Source: Nakamurella alba (GTDB lineage: Bacteria; Actinomycetota; Actinomycetes; Mycobacteriales; Nakamurellaceae). From it: a DNA stretch of 64,000 nucleotides. The notes beneath the pieces were generated by a model that ran no database searches, was not told where the DNA came from, and saw nothing but the letters and a program-made list of their open reading frames with translations. The stretch lies in NCBI RefSeq assembly GCF_009707545.1, contig NZ_WLYK01000001.1:496001-560000 (forward strand), given 5' to 3'. Made by a program: the position numbers and the translations under genes. This document shows, in pieces, positions 34,995 to 43,686 of this stretch (its first letter is position 1; each line of letters starts with the position of its first letter).

Positions 34995-36308
34995 ATGAGC
35001 CCCAACTGGTCCTTCGAGACCCGGCAGATCCACGCCGGCCAGACCCCGGATCCCACCACCAAGGCCCGGGCCCTGCCGATCTACCAGACCACCTCGTTCG
35101 CCTTCGACTCCAGCGAGCACGGCCGCAAGCTGTTCGCGCTGGAGGAGCTCGGCAACATCTACACCCGGATCCACAACCCCACCACCGATGTCGTCGAGCA
35201 GCGGATCGCCTCCCTGGAAGGTGGCACCGGTGCGCTGCTGGTCGCGTCCGGCCAGGCGGCCGAGACGCTGGCGATCCTCGCCATCGCCGAGGCCGGTGAC
35301 CACGTGGTGTCCTCGCCGCGGCTCTACGGCGGTACCTACAACCTCTTCCACTACACGCTGCCGAAGTACGGCATCAGCGTCGACTTCGTGGAGGATCCGG
35401 ACGATCTCGAGTCCTGGCAGGCCGCCGTCAGGCCGAACACCAAGCTGTTCTACGCGGAGTCGATCTCGAACCCGCAGCTGGACGTGCTGGACTTCCGCGG
35501 TGTCTCCGACGTGGCGCACCGCAACGGCGTGCCGCTGATCGTCGACAACACGGTGCCCAGCCCGTATCTCATCCGGCCGATCGAGCACGGCGCGGACATC
35601 GTGGTGCACTCGGCGACCAAGTACCTCGGCGGCCACGGCACCGCCATCGGCGGCGTGATCGTGGACGGCGGCACCTTCGACTGGAGCGCCGACCCGGAGA
35701 AGTTCGCGAACTTCAACAACCCGGATCCGAGCTACAACAACCTGGTCTGGGCCCGGGATCTCGGCCCGAACGGGCTGTTCGGCATCAACGTGTCGTTCAT
35801 CTTCAAGACCCGGCTGCAGCTGCTCCGCGACATCGGGCCGGCGATCTCCCCGTTCAACGCCTTCCTGCTCGCCCAGGGCATCGAGACGCTGAGCCTGCGG
35901 GTGCAGCGGCACAACGAGAACGCGCTGGCCGTCGCCCGTTTCCTGGAGGGCCGGGACGAGGTCGAGTCGGTGTCGTACCCCCAGCTGGAGTCCAGCAAGT
36001 GGCACGCGCTGCAGCAGCAGTACGCACCGCTGGGCGGCGGCCCGATCGTCTCCTTCGAGATCAAGGGCGGTGTGGAGGCCGGGCAGACCTTCACCGACGC
36101 GCTCGAGCTGTTCACCAACCTGGCGAACATCGGCGACGTCCGGTCGCTGGTCATCCACCCGGCCTCGACCACGCACTCGCAGCTGTCCGAGGCCGAGCAG
36201 TTCACCACCGGTGTCACCCCCGGCCTGATCCGGCTGGCCGTCGGCACCGAGTCGATCGACGACATCCTGGCCGACCTCGACGCCGGGTTCCGCGCGGCGA
36301 AGGGCTGA
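34995..36308 (+). CDS. metY: O-acetylhomoserine sulfhydrylase
   Basis: PLP enzyme of 437 residues that converts O-acetylhomoserine and sulfide to homocysteine in direct sulfhydrylation. The Cys/Met-metabolism PLP fold is evident: ETRQIHAGQTPDPTTKARALPIYQTTSF at the start, IYTRIHNPT, ASGQAAETLAIL, and VVHSATKYLGGHGTAIGG with the PLP lysine at residue 209. The length and the long insertion after the lysine mark MetY rather than MetB. ATG with AGGAG upstream. Controlled by the SAM-IV riboswitch and followed three bases later by metX. Confidence 0.94.
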   Translation: MSPNWSFETRQIHAGQTPDPTTKARALPIYQTTSFAFDSSEHGRKLFALEELGNIYTRIHNPTTDVVEQRIASLEGGTGALLVASGQAAETLAILAIAEAGDHVVSSPRLYGGTYNLFHYTLPKYGISVDFVEDPDDLESWQAAVRPNTKLFYAESISNPQLDVLDFRGVSDVAHRNGVPLIVDNTVPSPYLIRPIEHGADIVVHSATKYLGGHGTAIGGVIVDGGTFDWSADPEKFANFNNPDPSYNNLVWARDLGPNGLFGINVSFIFKTRLQLLRDIGPAISPFNAFLLAQGIETLSLRVQRHNENALAVARFLEGRDEVESVSYPQLESSKWHALQQQYAPLGGGPIVSFEIKGGVEAGQTFTDALELFTNLANIGDVRSLVIHPASTTHSQLSEAEQFTTGVTPGLIRLAVGTESIDDILADLDAGFRAAKG

Positions 36309-36311
36309 CCG

Positions 36312-37415
36312 ATGACCGCGGTGTCGGCCGGGCCCGACGGCTCACCCGCCGTCGGGTCCGGTCGGCATGCGCGGGAGATCGGTGACCTGCCACTGGATTC
36401 CGGTCACGTGCTGCCGGCGGTCACCATGGCGTACGAGACCTGGGGCCGGTTGTCGCCGGAGCGGGACAACGTGGTGCTGGTGCTGCACGCCCTCACCGGT
36501 GACGCCCACGTGGTCGGCGACGTCGGTCCGGACCAGCCCACCCCCGGCTGGTGGGACGGGCTGATCGGGCCGGGGTCACCCATCGACGACGCCGAGTACT
36601 TCGTGATCGCCGCGAACGTGCTCGGCGGGTGCCGGGGCAGCACCGGCCCGTCGTCGACCGGCCCGGACGGCCGGCCCTGGGGGTCACGGTTCCCGGAGAT
36701 CACCGTGCGGGACCAGGTGCGGGCCGAGCACCGGTTGCTGCAGCAGCTCGGGATCACCTCGCTGGCTGCGGTCCTCGGTGGCTCCATGGGCGGGATGCGC
36801 GCGCTGGAATGGGGTGTCGAGCACGCCGGTTACGTGCGCGAGGTGATCGCGGTGGCCACCACCGCGGCCGCCTCCGCGGACCAGATCGCCTGGGCCACAC
36901 CGCAGCTGGCCGCGATCCGGATGGACCCGGCGTTCGCCGGCGGCGACTACCACGGCGGTCCGGCACCGGTCGCCGGGATGGCGGTGGCCCGGCAGATCGC
37001 ACACACCACCTACCGCAGCGCGCAGGAGCTCGAGGACCGGTTCGGCCGGGACGAGCAGCCGGGCGGCGGCTTCGCGGTCGGCTCCTACCTCACCTACCAC
37101 GGCGAGAAGCTGGGCCGCCGCTTCGATCCCGGCTCCTACCTGGTGCTCACCGAGGTGATGAACGGCCACGACCTCGGCCGTGGCCGCGGCGGCGTCGACG
37201 CCGCACTGGCCATGATCACCGCCCCGATCACCGTGGCGGTGGTGGACAGCGACCGCCTCTACACACCCGCCGAGGGCGCGCGGATCGCCACCGCGCCCAC
37301 CGCGCGTCCGCTGCAGGTCATCCACTCCCGGCACGGTCACGACGGTTTCCTCATCGAGGCGGACCGGATCGGCGACATCGTGCGCACGGCGCTGGCCGCC
37401 GGGAAGAGCTCCTGA
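36312..37415 (+). CDS. metX: Homoserine O-acetyltransferase
   Basis: Makes the O-acetylhomoserine used by MetY. Alpha/beta hydrolase of 367 residues with nucleophile Ser158 in LGGSMGGMRALEWG, probable Asp314 in VVDSDRLYTP and His343 in SRHGHDGFLIE. Early motifs MAYETWGRLSPERDNVVLVLHALTGDAHV and CRGSTGPSS are family hallmarks. Begins three bases after metY, so the two share the riboswitch-controlled transcript. Acyl specificity (acetyl versus succinyl) is inferred from pairing with MetY. Confidence 0.94.
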   Translation: MTAVSAGPDGSPAVGSGRHAREIGDLPLDSGHVLPAVTMAYETWGRLSPERDNVVLVLHALTGDAHVVGDVGPDQPTPGWWDGLIGPGSPIDDAEYFVIAANVLGGCRGSTGPSSTGPDGRPWGSRFPEITVRDQVRAEHRLLQQLGITSLAAVLGGSMGGMRALEWGVEHAGYVREVIAVATTAAASADQIAWATPQLAAIRMDPAFAGGDYHGGPAPVAGMAVARQIAHTTYRSAQELEDRFGRDEQPGGGFAVGSYLTYHGEKLGRRFDPGSYLVLTEVMNGHDLGRGRGGVDAALAMITAPITVAVVDSDRLYTPAEGARIATAPTARPLQVIHSRHGHDGFLIEADRIGDIVRTALAAGKSS

Positions 37416-37514
37416 CCGCACCGCGACCGGCACGGCGACGACGGGTCAGTAGTGTGCGGGGCAGGAGCCGCGGCGTCGACCGGCCGGATCCGGGACGGTG
37501 CGGAGGAGGAACGG

Positions 37515-38513
37515 GTGGCGGTGCGGTTCGGCTACAAGGCGTCCGCCGAGTTCTTCGGGCCACGTGAGCTGATCGAGCTCGGTGTGCTGGCCGAGCAGAG
37601 CGGGTTCGACTCCGTCTTCGTCTCCGACCACCTGCAGCCCTGGCGGCACGACGGCGGCCACGCCCCGGCCACCCTGCCCTGGTTGGGTGCCCTCGGCGAA
37701 CGGACCAGCCGGATCCTGTTCGGCACCTCGGTGCTCACCCCGACCTTCCGCTACCACCCCGCGGTGATCGCGCAGGCGTTCGGCACCCTCGGTCTGCTGT
37801 ACCCGGGCCGGGTCGTGCTCGGCGTGGGATCGGGGGAGGCGCTCAACGAGGTGCCGCTGCGGTCGTCCTGGCCGGACGGCCGGGAGCGGTTCGCCCGCCT
37901 CAAGGAGGCCGTCACGCTGATCCGGAAGCTGTGGGCCGGCGACCGGGTGCACTTCGACGGGACCTGGTACTCCACCGACAACGCCACTGTCTACGACCGG
38001 CCCGAGGTGCCGGTGCCGATCTGGATCGGCGCCTCCGGACCGGCCGCGACCCGGCTGGCCGGGCGGATCGCCGACGGGTTCATCACCACCTCCGGCAAGT
38101 CGACCGCCCAGTACACCGAGACCCTGTTGCCGGCCCTGGCCGAGGGTGCGGCCCGGTCCCGGCGCAGCCTCACCGACCTCGAGCTGATGATCGAGGTCAA
38201 GGTGTCCTTCGACCCGGACCCGGCCCGGGCGCTGGCGGACACGGCGTCCTGGGCCACCCTCGCGCTGACCCCGGAGGAGCGGGCCGGGGTGACCGACCCG
38301 CTCGAACTGCAGCGGATCGCCGCTGCGGTCACCCCGGAGCGGGCCGCGGCGCGCTGGATCGTCTCCTCGGATCCCGACGAGCACGTCGAACGCATCGGTC
38401 GCTACCTGGATCTCGGCTTCACCCACCTGGTCTTCCAGGCGCCCGGACCGGACCAGGCCCGGTTCCTCGAGCTCTACGGGTCGCAGGTGCTGCCCCGGTT
38501 GCGGGCCCGCTGA
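37515..38513 (+). CDS. fgd: F420-dependent glucose-6-phosphate dehydrogenase
   Basis: Reduces coenzyme F420 with glucose 6-phosphate, supplying F420H2. Luciferase-like TIM-barrel protein of 332 residues, near the family length of about 336. Diagnostic segments are FGYKASAEFFGPRELIELGVLAEQSGFDSVFVSDHLQPWRH, then GERTSRILFGTSVLTPTFRYHPAVIAQAFGTL and YPGRVVLGVGSGEALNEVPL. The GTG at 37515 gives the standard N-terminus and has GGAGGAGGA just upstream. It lies 99 bases after metX and may share its transcript, with no obvious functional link to methionine. Confidence 0.9.
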   Translation: MAVRFGYKASAEFFGPRELIELGVLAEQSGFDSVFVSDHLQPWRHDGGHAPATLPWLGALGERTSRILFGTSVLTPTFRYHPAVIAQAFGTLGLLYPGRVVLGVGSGEALNEVPLRSSWPDGRERFARLKEAVTLIRKLWAGDRVHFDGTWYSTDNATVYDRPEVPVPIWIGASGPAATRLAGRIADGFITTSGKSTAQYTETLLPALAEGAARSRRSLTDLELMIEVKVSFDPDPARALADTASWATLALTPEERAGVTDPLELQRIAAAVTPERAAARWIVSSDPDEHVERIGRYLDLGFTHLVFQAPGPDQARFLELYGSQVLPRLRAR

Positions 38514-38630
38514 CACCCTCCTCCCGCCGGAGACCGACGGCCTCCGGCGGTACCCGTCGCCGGTTCCCCTCCGGCCGGCGCCCGAGGGCGGAATCGGCCG
38601 CCCGGGACGCCGCACCGCGCGCCGGGGAGA

Positions 38631-38647
38631 ACAGAACGGCGTTCTGT
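38631..38647. promoter_or_regulatory. 17-base palindrome, possible operator
   Basis: ACAGAAC-GGC-GTTCTGT has perfect 7-base arms. It stands 219 bases before the start of the molybdenum-hydroxylase operon and directly abuts a terminator-like hairpin. It could be an operator, for example for the PucR-type regulator at the operon end, or the first of several termination hairpins. Confidence 0.4.
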
Positions 38648-38666
38648 GGCCGGTGCCTCACCGGCC
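38648..38666 (+). terminator. Terminator-like hairpin after fgd
   Basis: Perfect 8-base stem GGCCGGTG / CACCGGCC with a CCT loop. A smaller repeat GTGGC-CTGT-GCCAC follows at 38673-38686. Confidence 0.6.
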
Positions 38667-38865
38667 GGTCCGGTGGCCTGTGCCACACCCGATCGGCCGT
38701 CGGTCAACCCAGCGTCACTTTCGGCGTGCACAGAGCGACAACTGTCGTCCAGCGGTAAACCCGGCGACACACGACCGTCATTCGTTGCCGTCCTGCACAA
38801 GAAGAGGTCGAAACCGGGCGATGTGCCCATAGTCGGCCGATCGGAATCCGACATACCGTCGGCCC

Positions 38866-39774
38866 ATGACAGCGACCAGCACGGCGTTCGCGCCGCCCGG
38901 GGTGCGCATCACCGACACCACCGACGAGGTGCTCGCCGCCCTCGCCGCCCTCGGGTCCGATGCGACGGTGATGGCCGGCGGCACCGAGGTGATGATCCGC
39001 CTGCGCCGCCGCGAGATCGACCCGAAGCTGTTGCTGCACATCGGTCGTCACTCGGAACTGCGCACGATCACCGAGGACGCCGTCGTCGATCCGGACGGCG
39101 GTGCGGCGGCCGCGGCTCTGCGGATCGGCGCCACGGTGACCCACCACGACCTGCTGGCCGACCCCCGGGTGCCGGAGCTGGTCAAGATCACCGCCGAGCG
39201 GATCGGCTACCCGCAGACCCAGGAGCTGGGTACGGTCGGCGGCAACCTGATCATCGCGCACCCGGCGGACCTGGCCACGCCGTTCTTGGTGCACGATGCA
39301 CAGGCGGTGCTCAGCTCGCAGGCCGGCACCCGGACCGTTGCCGTCGCCGACCTGATGCTCGGCGACCGGCTGACCGCGATCCGGCCCGACGAACTGCTCT
39401 CCTCGGTCACCCTGCCGACGCTCCCGGGAGCGGTCACCGGCTACCGCAAGGTCGGCCGCCGCGGCGAGATGGACGCCCCCATCATCACTGTCGCGATCCT
39501 GCTGCAGTTCGGCACCGGTGCCACGATCACCGACGCCCGGGTGGCGGTCGGGTCCTACGCCGACGTCCCGTTCCGGGCCCGCGCGCTCGAGCAGGCACTG
39601 GTGCGCACCGGTCTCCCGGACGGGCCGGCGATCGCCGAGCTGTCCCGGCTGGCCGACCTCGGCGCCGAAGCGGTCGAGGACGTCAAGGCCACCGCCCGTT
39701 ACCGCCGCACGCTGCTGCCCCGCCTGGTCGCCGATGTGCTGACCGGCTGCCTGGCCCGAGGAGTGGACCGATGA
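38866..39774 (+). CDS. Molybdenum hydroxylase FAD subunit
   Basis: Medium subunit (302 residues) of a xanthine dehydrogenase/CO dehydrogenase-type enzyme, passing electrons from the iron-sulfur subunit to FAD. The FAD-binding motifs VMAGGTEVMIRLRRREIDPKLLLHI near residue 36 and the second flavin loop ELGTVGGNLIIAHPADLATP near residue 120 are clear, and the C-terminal 100 residues form the CO_deh_flav_C domain. No strong ribosome-binding site precedes the ATG. First gene of the catabolic operon, overlapping the iron-sulfur gene by four bases. Substrate specificity lies in the large subunit. Confidence 0.92.
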   Translation: MTATSTAFAPPGVRITDTTDEVLAALAALGSDATVMAGGTEVMIRLRRREIDPKLLLHIGRHSELRTITEDAVVDPDGGAAAAALRIGATVTHHDLLADPRVPELVKITAERIGYPQTQELGTVGGNLIIAHPADLATPFLVHDAQAVLSSQAGTRTVAVADLMLGDRLTAIRPDELLSSVTLPTLPGAVTGYRKVGRRGEMDAPIITVAILLQFGTGATITDARVAVGSYADVPFRARALEQALVRTGLPDGPAIAELSRLADLGAEAVEDVKATARYRRTLLPRLVADVLTGCLARGVDR

Positions 39775-40247
39775 ACCAGATCTCCGCCGAGATCAACGGC
39801 CGGGTGCGGAGCTGTGCGCCGCTGGGTGCCGAGTCGCTGCTGCACTCGCTGCGCGAGCGCTGGGAACTGCGCGGCGCGAAAGAGGGCTGCCTGGAAGGGG
39901 AGTGCGGCGCCTGCACGGTGCTGCTGGACGGCCGCGCGGTCGACTCCTGCCTGGTGCCCACCGCCGCCGTCGACGGCCGCTCCGTCCGCACCATCGAAGG
40001 ACTCGCCGGTTCGCCGGTCGGGACCGCACTGCAGGGCGCCTTCCAGGCACACGGCGCCGTGCAGTGCGGGTTCTGCACCCCCGGGATGATCGTCTCGCTC
40101 ACCGATCTGCTGGAGCACAACCCGGACCCGGACCGAGGTCAGGTGCTGGACGCCGTCACCGGCAACATCTGCCGCTGCACCGGTTACGTCCAGATCGTCG
40201 AGGCCGCCCTCGCCGCCGCCGCGACCCTGCGCGGGGAGACCTCGTGA
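39771..40247 (+). CDS. Molybdenum hydroxylase 2Fe-2S subunit
   Basis: Small subunit of 158 residues with two [2Fe-2S] clusters. Cys40, Cys45, Cys48 and Cys60 (CLEGECGAC...C) form the ferredoxin-type cluster. Cys99, Cys102, Cys134 and Cys136 (CGFC...CRC) form the helical-domain cluster, so all eight ligands are present. ATG overlaps the FAD-subunit stop (ATGA), and its own stop overlaps the large-subunit GTG. Transfers electrons from the molybdenum centre to FAD. Confidence 0.95.
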   Translation: MNQISAEINGRVRSCAPLGAESLLHSLRERWELRGAKEGCLEGECGACTVLLDGRAVDSCLVPTAAVDGRSVRTIEGLAGSPVGTALQGAFQAHGAVQCGFCTPGMIVSLTDLLEHNPDPDRGQVLDAVTGNICRCTGYVQIVEAALAAAATLRGETS

Positions 40248-42559
40248 CCGCCTCGCTGATCGGCGCCCCGGTCGCCCGGAACGACGCCCCCGGCAAGATC
40301 ACCGGCACGGCCGTGTACGGCATCGACCACCGCGAGGTCGGCATGGCGCACGGCGCCGTGCTCCGTTCCCCGGTGCCGGCCGGGCGCATCGTCACCCTCG
40401 ACACCTCGCCCGCACTCGAGGTTCCCGGCGTCATCGCGGTGCTCACCGCGAAGGACCAGCCGGACCTGCTGGGTGGTTGGGTGCTGCGGGACCAGCCGAT
40501 GCTCGCCGTCGACGAGGTCCGCTTCGAGGGCGAGGCGATCGCCCTGGTGATCGCCGAGACCCGGGAGATCGCCAAGGCGGCGACCACCGCGATCGTGCTG
40601 GAGATCGACGAGTGGCCGGGCATCGACATGGACGCCGCGATCGCCGGCCACGGCGACCCGGAGATGCGGTTGATCCACCCCGACTGGGCCTCCTACCAGC
40701 CGACCGGCGGGGACTTCCCGCGGGAGGGCAACCTCGCGGCCCGGATGTTCGCCGACCCGCCCGGGGTGGACGAGGCCTTCGCCCGCGCCGCGCACGTCGT
40801 CGAGGACACCTTCACCGTCGACCGGCAGTACCAGGCCTACATGGAGCCGAAGTCCGGCCTGGCCACCTGGGAGAACGGCCGCTGCACCCTGCACACCTCC
40901 ACCCAGTACCCGTTCAACGTGCGTGACCGGGTCGCGCAGTACCTGGGCATGCGGTCCTCGGACGTGCGCGCTGTCGGCCACGTCATCGGCGGCGGCTTCG
41001 GCGGCAAGCTGGACGCCTCGGTGGAGCCGCTGGCCGCGCTCGGCGCCCGGGCGGTCGGCCAGCCGCTGCAGATCCGCAACGACCGCGAGGAGGACATCCT
41101 CACCTGCCCGAGCCGGGAGAACGCGGTGATCCGGGTCCGCACCGCGCTGGACGCGGACGGCGTAATGATCGCCCGGGACGTGCTGGTGGACAGCGACAAC
41201 GGCGCGTACAGCGGCGAGATGCCCGGCCTGGCCTCCCTTCCGCTGTCGATCCTCGGCTCGGTCTACGAGATCCACGGCCCGGTGCGGGTCGACTCCCGTC
41301 TCTGGTACACCAACACCACCCCGACCGGCGCCTTCCGCGGGGTCGGCGGCCTCTACCTGTACATGTCGCAGGAACGCCACATGGACCACATCGCGGCGAC
41401 CCTCGGCGTGGACCGCCGCGAGTACCGGCTGCGCCACCTGTTCTCCGACGGCTCGGTCACGCTGACCGGCCAGGTGCTGCCCGACGCGTCGCTGCTCGCC
41501 GAGGCCTTCGAGCTGATGGAGCAGACGGTGCCGTGGGAGCAGGCGCACGCCGAGCTCGGTCCCAACCAGGGGATCGGTATCTCCGCGGGCATGTGGATGA
41601 CCAACCCGATGCCCGGCTCGGCCACTGTCAAGGTGAACGAGGACGGCGTCGTGCAGGTGATCAGCGGCGCCAACGACAACGGCTCGGGTTCGGTGTCGAT
41701 GGGGCTGGTGCAGATCGTCGCGGAGACCATGGGGGTGCGGCCGGACCAGGTCGTGATCACCATGCCGGACACGGATGTCGCCGGCTACGACGGCGGCTCG
41801 CAGGGCAGCCGCACCACGCACTCCGCCGGCCGGGCCGCGCGGGACGCCACCGCCGATGCCCGCAAGCAGCTGCTCGACGTGGCCTCCGGGATGCTCGAGG
41901 TCGATCCCGCCGACCTGCTGATCACCGACGGCCGGGTCGAGGTGGCCGGGGTGCCGGAGCGCAGCCTGTCCGTCGCCGAGGTGGCCACCGCCGCCCTGTA
42001 CTCGATCGGCCACATCACGGCGACCAGCTCCTACGCCACGCCGCCCGTGCAGTACAACCCGAGCTGTGCCGACGGACTGCTGTTCCCCGGCATGGCCACC
42101 CCCAGCTACCACGTGCACCTCGCCGTGGTCGAGATCGACCCTGTCACCGGTGGTGTCAAGGTCATCCGGTACGTGATCGTGCAGGAGACGGGCCGGGTCA
42201 TCAACCCGGTCGGGTTCCGCGGGCAGGTGCAGGGCGGTGTCACCCAGGCCATCGGGTACGCCCTGCAGGAGCAGCTCCGCATCGGTCCGGACTGCCGCTA
42301 CCTCGAACGCAACCTGCACCAGTACCGGATCCCGCTCGGGCTCGACCTGCCCGACGTCGAGATCGTCCCCATGGAACATCCCAGTGCCGCCGGGCCTTTC
42401 GGCGCGCTGGGCGTCGCGGAACCACCCATCACCTTCGCCCCGGCCGCCATCGCCAACGCCGTCAGCCACGCCCTCGGGCGCGCCTGCAACTCGTTGCCGA
42501 TCACCCCGGAGCGGGTCCTGGACGCACTCGTCCCGGACGCACCACAGGAGAGACGTTGA
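40244..42559 (+). CDS. Molybdenum hydroxylase large (molybdopterin) subunit
   Basis: Catalytic subunit of 771 residues that would hydroxylate an aromatic or N-heterocyclic substrate with water-derived oxygen. Family landmarks are GKITGTAVYGIDH at the start, GGGFGGKLDASVEPLAALGA near residue 250, NTTPTGAFRGVGGLYLYMSQERHMDHIA near 358, YDGGSQGSRTTHSAGRA near 520 and, near the C-terminus, PFGALGVAEPPITFAPAAIANAV with the putative catalytic Glu. The active-site loop does not clearly match CO dehydrogenase (no Cys-Ser-Phe-Arg motif), so a xanthine-dehydrogenase-like or other heterocycle hydroxylase is favoured. GTG in a GTGA overlap. No cofactor-maturation gene (XdhC-like) is in the window. Confidence 0.92.
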   Translation: MTASLIGAPVARNDAPGKITGTAVYGIDHREVGMAHGAVLRSPVPAGRIVTLDTSPALEVPGVIAVLTAKDQPDLLGGWVLRDQPMLAVDEVRFEGEAIALVIAETREIAKAATTAIVLEIDEWPGIDMDAAIAGHGDPEMRLIHPDWASYQPTGGDFPREGNLAARMFADPPGVDEAFARAAHVVEDTFTVDRQYQAYMEPKSGLATWENGRCTLHTSTQYPFNVRDRVAQYLGMRSSDVRAVGHVIGGGFGGKLDASVEPLAALGARAVGQPLQIRNDREEDILTCPSRENAVIRVRTALDADGVMIARDVLVDSDNGAYSGEMPGLASLPLSILGSVYEIHGPVRVDSRLWYTNTTPTGAFRGVGGLYLYMSQERHMDHIAATLGVDRREYRLRHLFSDGSVTLTGQVLPDASLLAEAFELMEQTVPWEQAHAELGPNQGIGISAGMWMTNPMPGSATVKVNEDGVVQVISGANDNGSGSVSMGLVQIVAETMGVRPDQVVITMPDTDVAGYDGGSQGSRTTHSAGRAARDATADARKQLLDVASGMLEVDPADLLITDGRVEVAGVPERSLSVAEVATAALYSIGHITATSSYATPPVQYNPSCADGLLFPGMATPSYHVHLAVVEIDPVTGGVKVIRYVIVQETGRVINPVGFRGQVQGGVTQAIGYALQEQLRIGPDCRYLERNLHQYRIPLGLDLPDVEIVPMEHPSAAGPFGALGVAEPPITFAPAAIANAVSHALGRACNSLPITPERVLDALVPDAPQERR

Positions 42560-43686
42560 CCAGCAATCCGACCGCAGCCCCCGCGAGGGGCGACACCACC
42601 GACCGCATCACCCATCTCGGGGAGGAGGAGATCGCCGACCTGGCCGTCGGCTGCACCGTGCTCGCCGGCGGCGGCGGCGGTGACCCGCGCATCGGCCACC
42701 TGATGGCGCTGAACATGGTGCGCGAGCACGGCCCGGTGCCGGTGATCGACGTGACCGAGGTACCCGACGACGGCCTGGTGATCAGCGCCGGCATGATCGG
42801 CGCCCCCACCGTCATGGTGGAGAAGATCCCCAGCGGCGCCGAGGGGCCGGTCATCCGGTCCACCATCGAGCAGCAGCTCGGGGTGAAGGCGCACGCCATG
42901 ATGCCGCTCGAGATGGGCGGCCTCAACGGTGTTCTCCCGGTCGCCTGGGCCTCCGCCACCGGTCTGCCGCTGGTCGACGGCGACCTGATGGGCCGGGCCT
43001 TCCCGGAGATCCAGATGTGCACCCCGCACCTGTACGACATCCCGGCCTGGCCGTGTGTGATGGTCGACGAGCGCTCGCAGGCGATCATCTTCGAGCCGCG
43101 GGACAACGTCTGGCTGGAAAAGCTTGCCCGCAATGCGGTCTCGACCTTGGGCGGGTGTGCCTGCGCCGGTCTCTACCCGATGACCGGGGCGCAGGCCCGC
43201 GGACCGGTGATCCGCGGGACGGTGTCCACCGCCGTCCGGATCGGCCGCACCGTGCGCACCGCCCGGGAGGACCCGTTCGGCGCGCTGGACGCCGAGGTCG
43301 GCCTCTACCCGCTGATCACCGGCAAGGTGATCGACGTGGACCGGCGCACGGCCGGCGGCTTCGTCCGCGGCAGCGCCGTCATCGAGGGCATCGAGGGCGA
43401 CCGGGGTCGCCTGGTGCGCATCGAGTTCCAGAACGAGAACCTGGTGGCGCTGGAGGACGGCGAGGCCCTGGCCACCGTCCCGGACATCATCACCCTGCTC
43501 GACAAGCACACCGCCTACGGCATCGTCACCGAACACATCCGCTACGGACAGCGTGTGGTCGTCGGGGTCATCCCGTCGCCCGCCCCGTGGCGCACCCCGC
43601 GCGGCCTCGAGGTCGTCGGACCCCGCGCCTTCGGTTACGACGTCGACTACGTCCCCGTGGAGGAGACCCATGCCCGCGTCGGTTGA
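42556..43686 (+). CDS. DUF917 / thiohydantoin desulfurase-like protein
   Basis: Protein of 376 residues of the DUF917 family, whose Pfam name now refers to S-methyl-thiohydantoin desulfurase. Visible features are VGCTVLAGGGGGDPRIGHLMAL near residue 35, VISAGMIGAPTVMVEKIPSG, PLEMGGLNGVLPVAWASATGLPLVDGDLMGRAFPEIQM near residue 120-155, and a C-terminal PDIITLLD segment. TTG start with AGGAG five bases upstream, overlapping the large-subunit stop. Its 3' end overlaps the HyuA-like gene by 17 bases. DUF917 and HyuA-like genes are often adjacent in bacteria. Action on a hydantoin-like ring is inference. Confidence 0.87.
   Translation: MTSNPTAAPARGDTTDRITHLGEEEIADLAVGCTVLAGGGGGDPRIGHLMALNMVREHGPVPVIDVTEVPDDGLVISAGMIGAPTVMVEKIPSGAEGPVIRSTIEQQLGVKAHAMMPLEMGGLNGVLPVAWASATGLPLVDGDLMGRAFPEIQMCTPHLYDIPAWPCVMVDERSQAIIFEPRDNVWLEKLARNAVSTLGGCACAGLYPMTGAQARGPVIRGTVSTAVRIGRTVRTAREDPFGALDAEVGLYPLITGKVIDVDRRTAGGFVRGSAVIEGIEGDRGRLVRIEFQNENLVALEDGEALATVPDIITLLDKHTAYGIVTEHIRYGQRVVVGVIPSPAPWRTPRGLEVVGPRAFGYDVDYVPVEETHARVG

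Larger units (their letters stand above)
38514..38865. other. Intergenic region before the molybdenum-hydroxylase operon
   Basis: The 352 bases contain no gene. Three consecutive inverted repeats at 38631-38686 probably combine termination of fgd with regulation. The 60 bases before the ATG at 38866 are AT-richer than the surroundings and probably hold the operon promoter, but I cannot define -35 and -10 boxes. Confidence 0.5.

Noticed and set aside
40244-42559. Large molybdenum subunit as CO dehydrogenase CoxL
   Set aside because: The Cys-Ser-Phe-Arg active-site loop of true CO dehydrogenase was not seen, and the neighbours (DUF917, HyuA-like, PucR) point to heterocycle breakdown.
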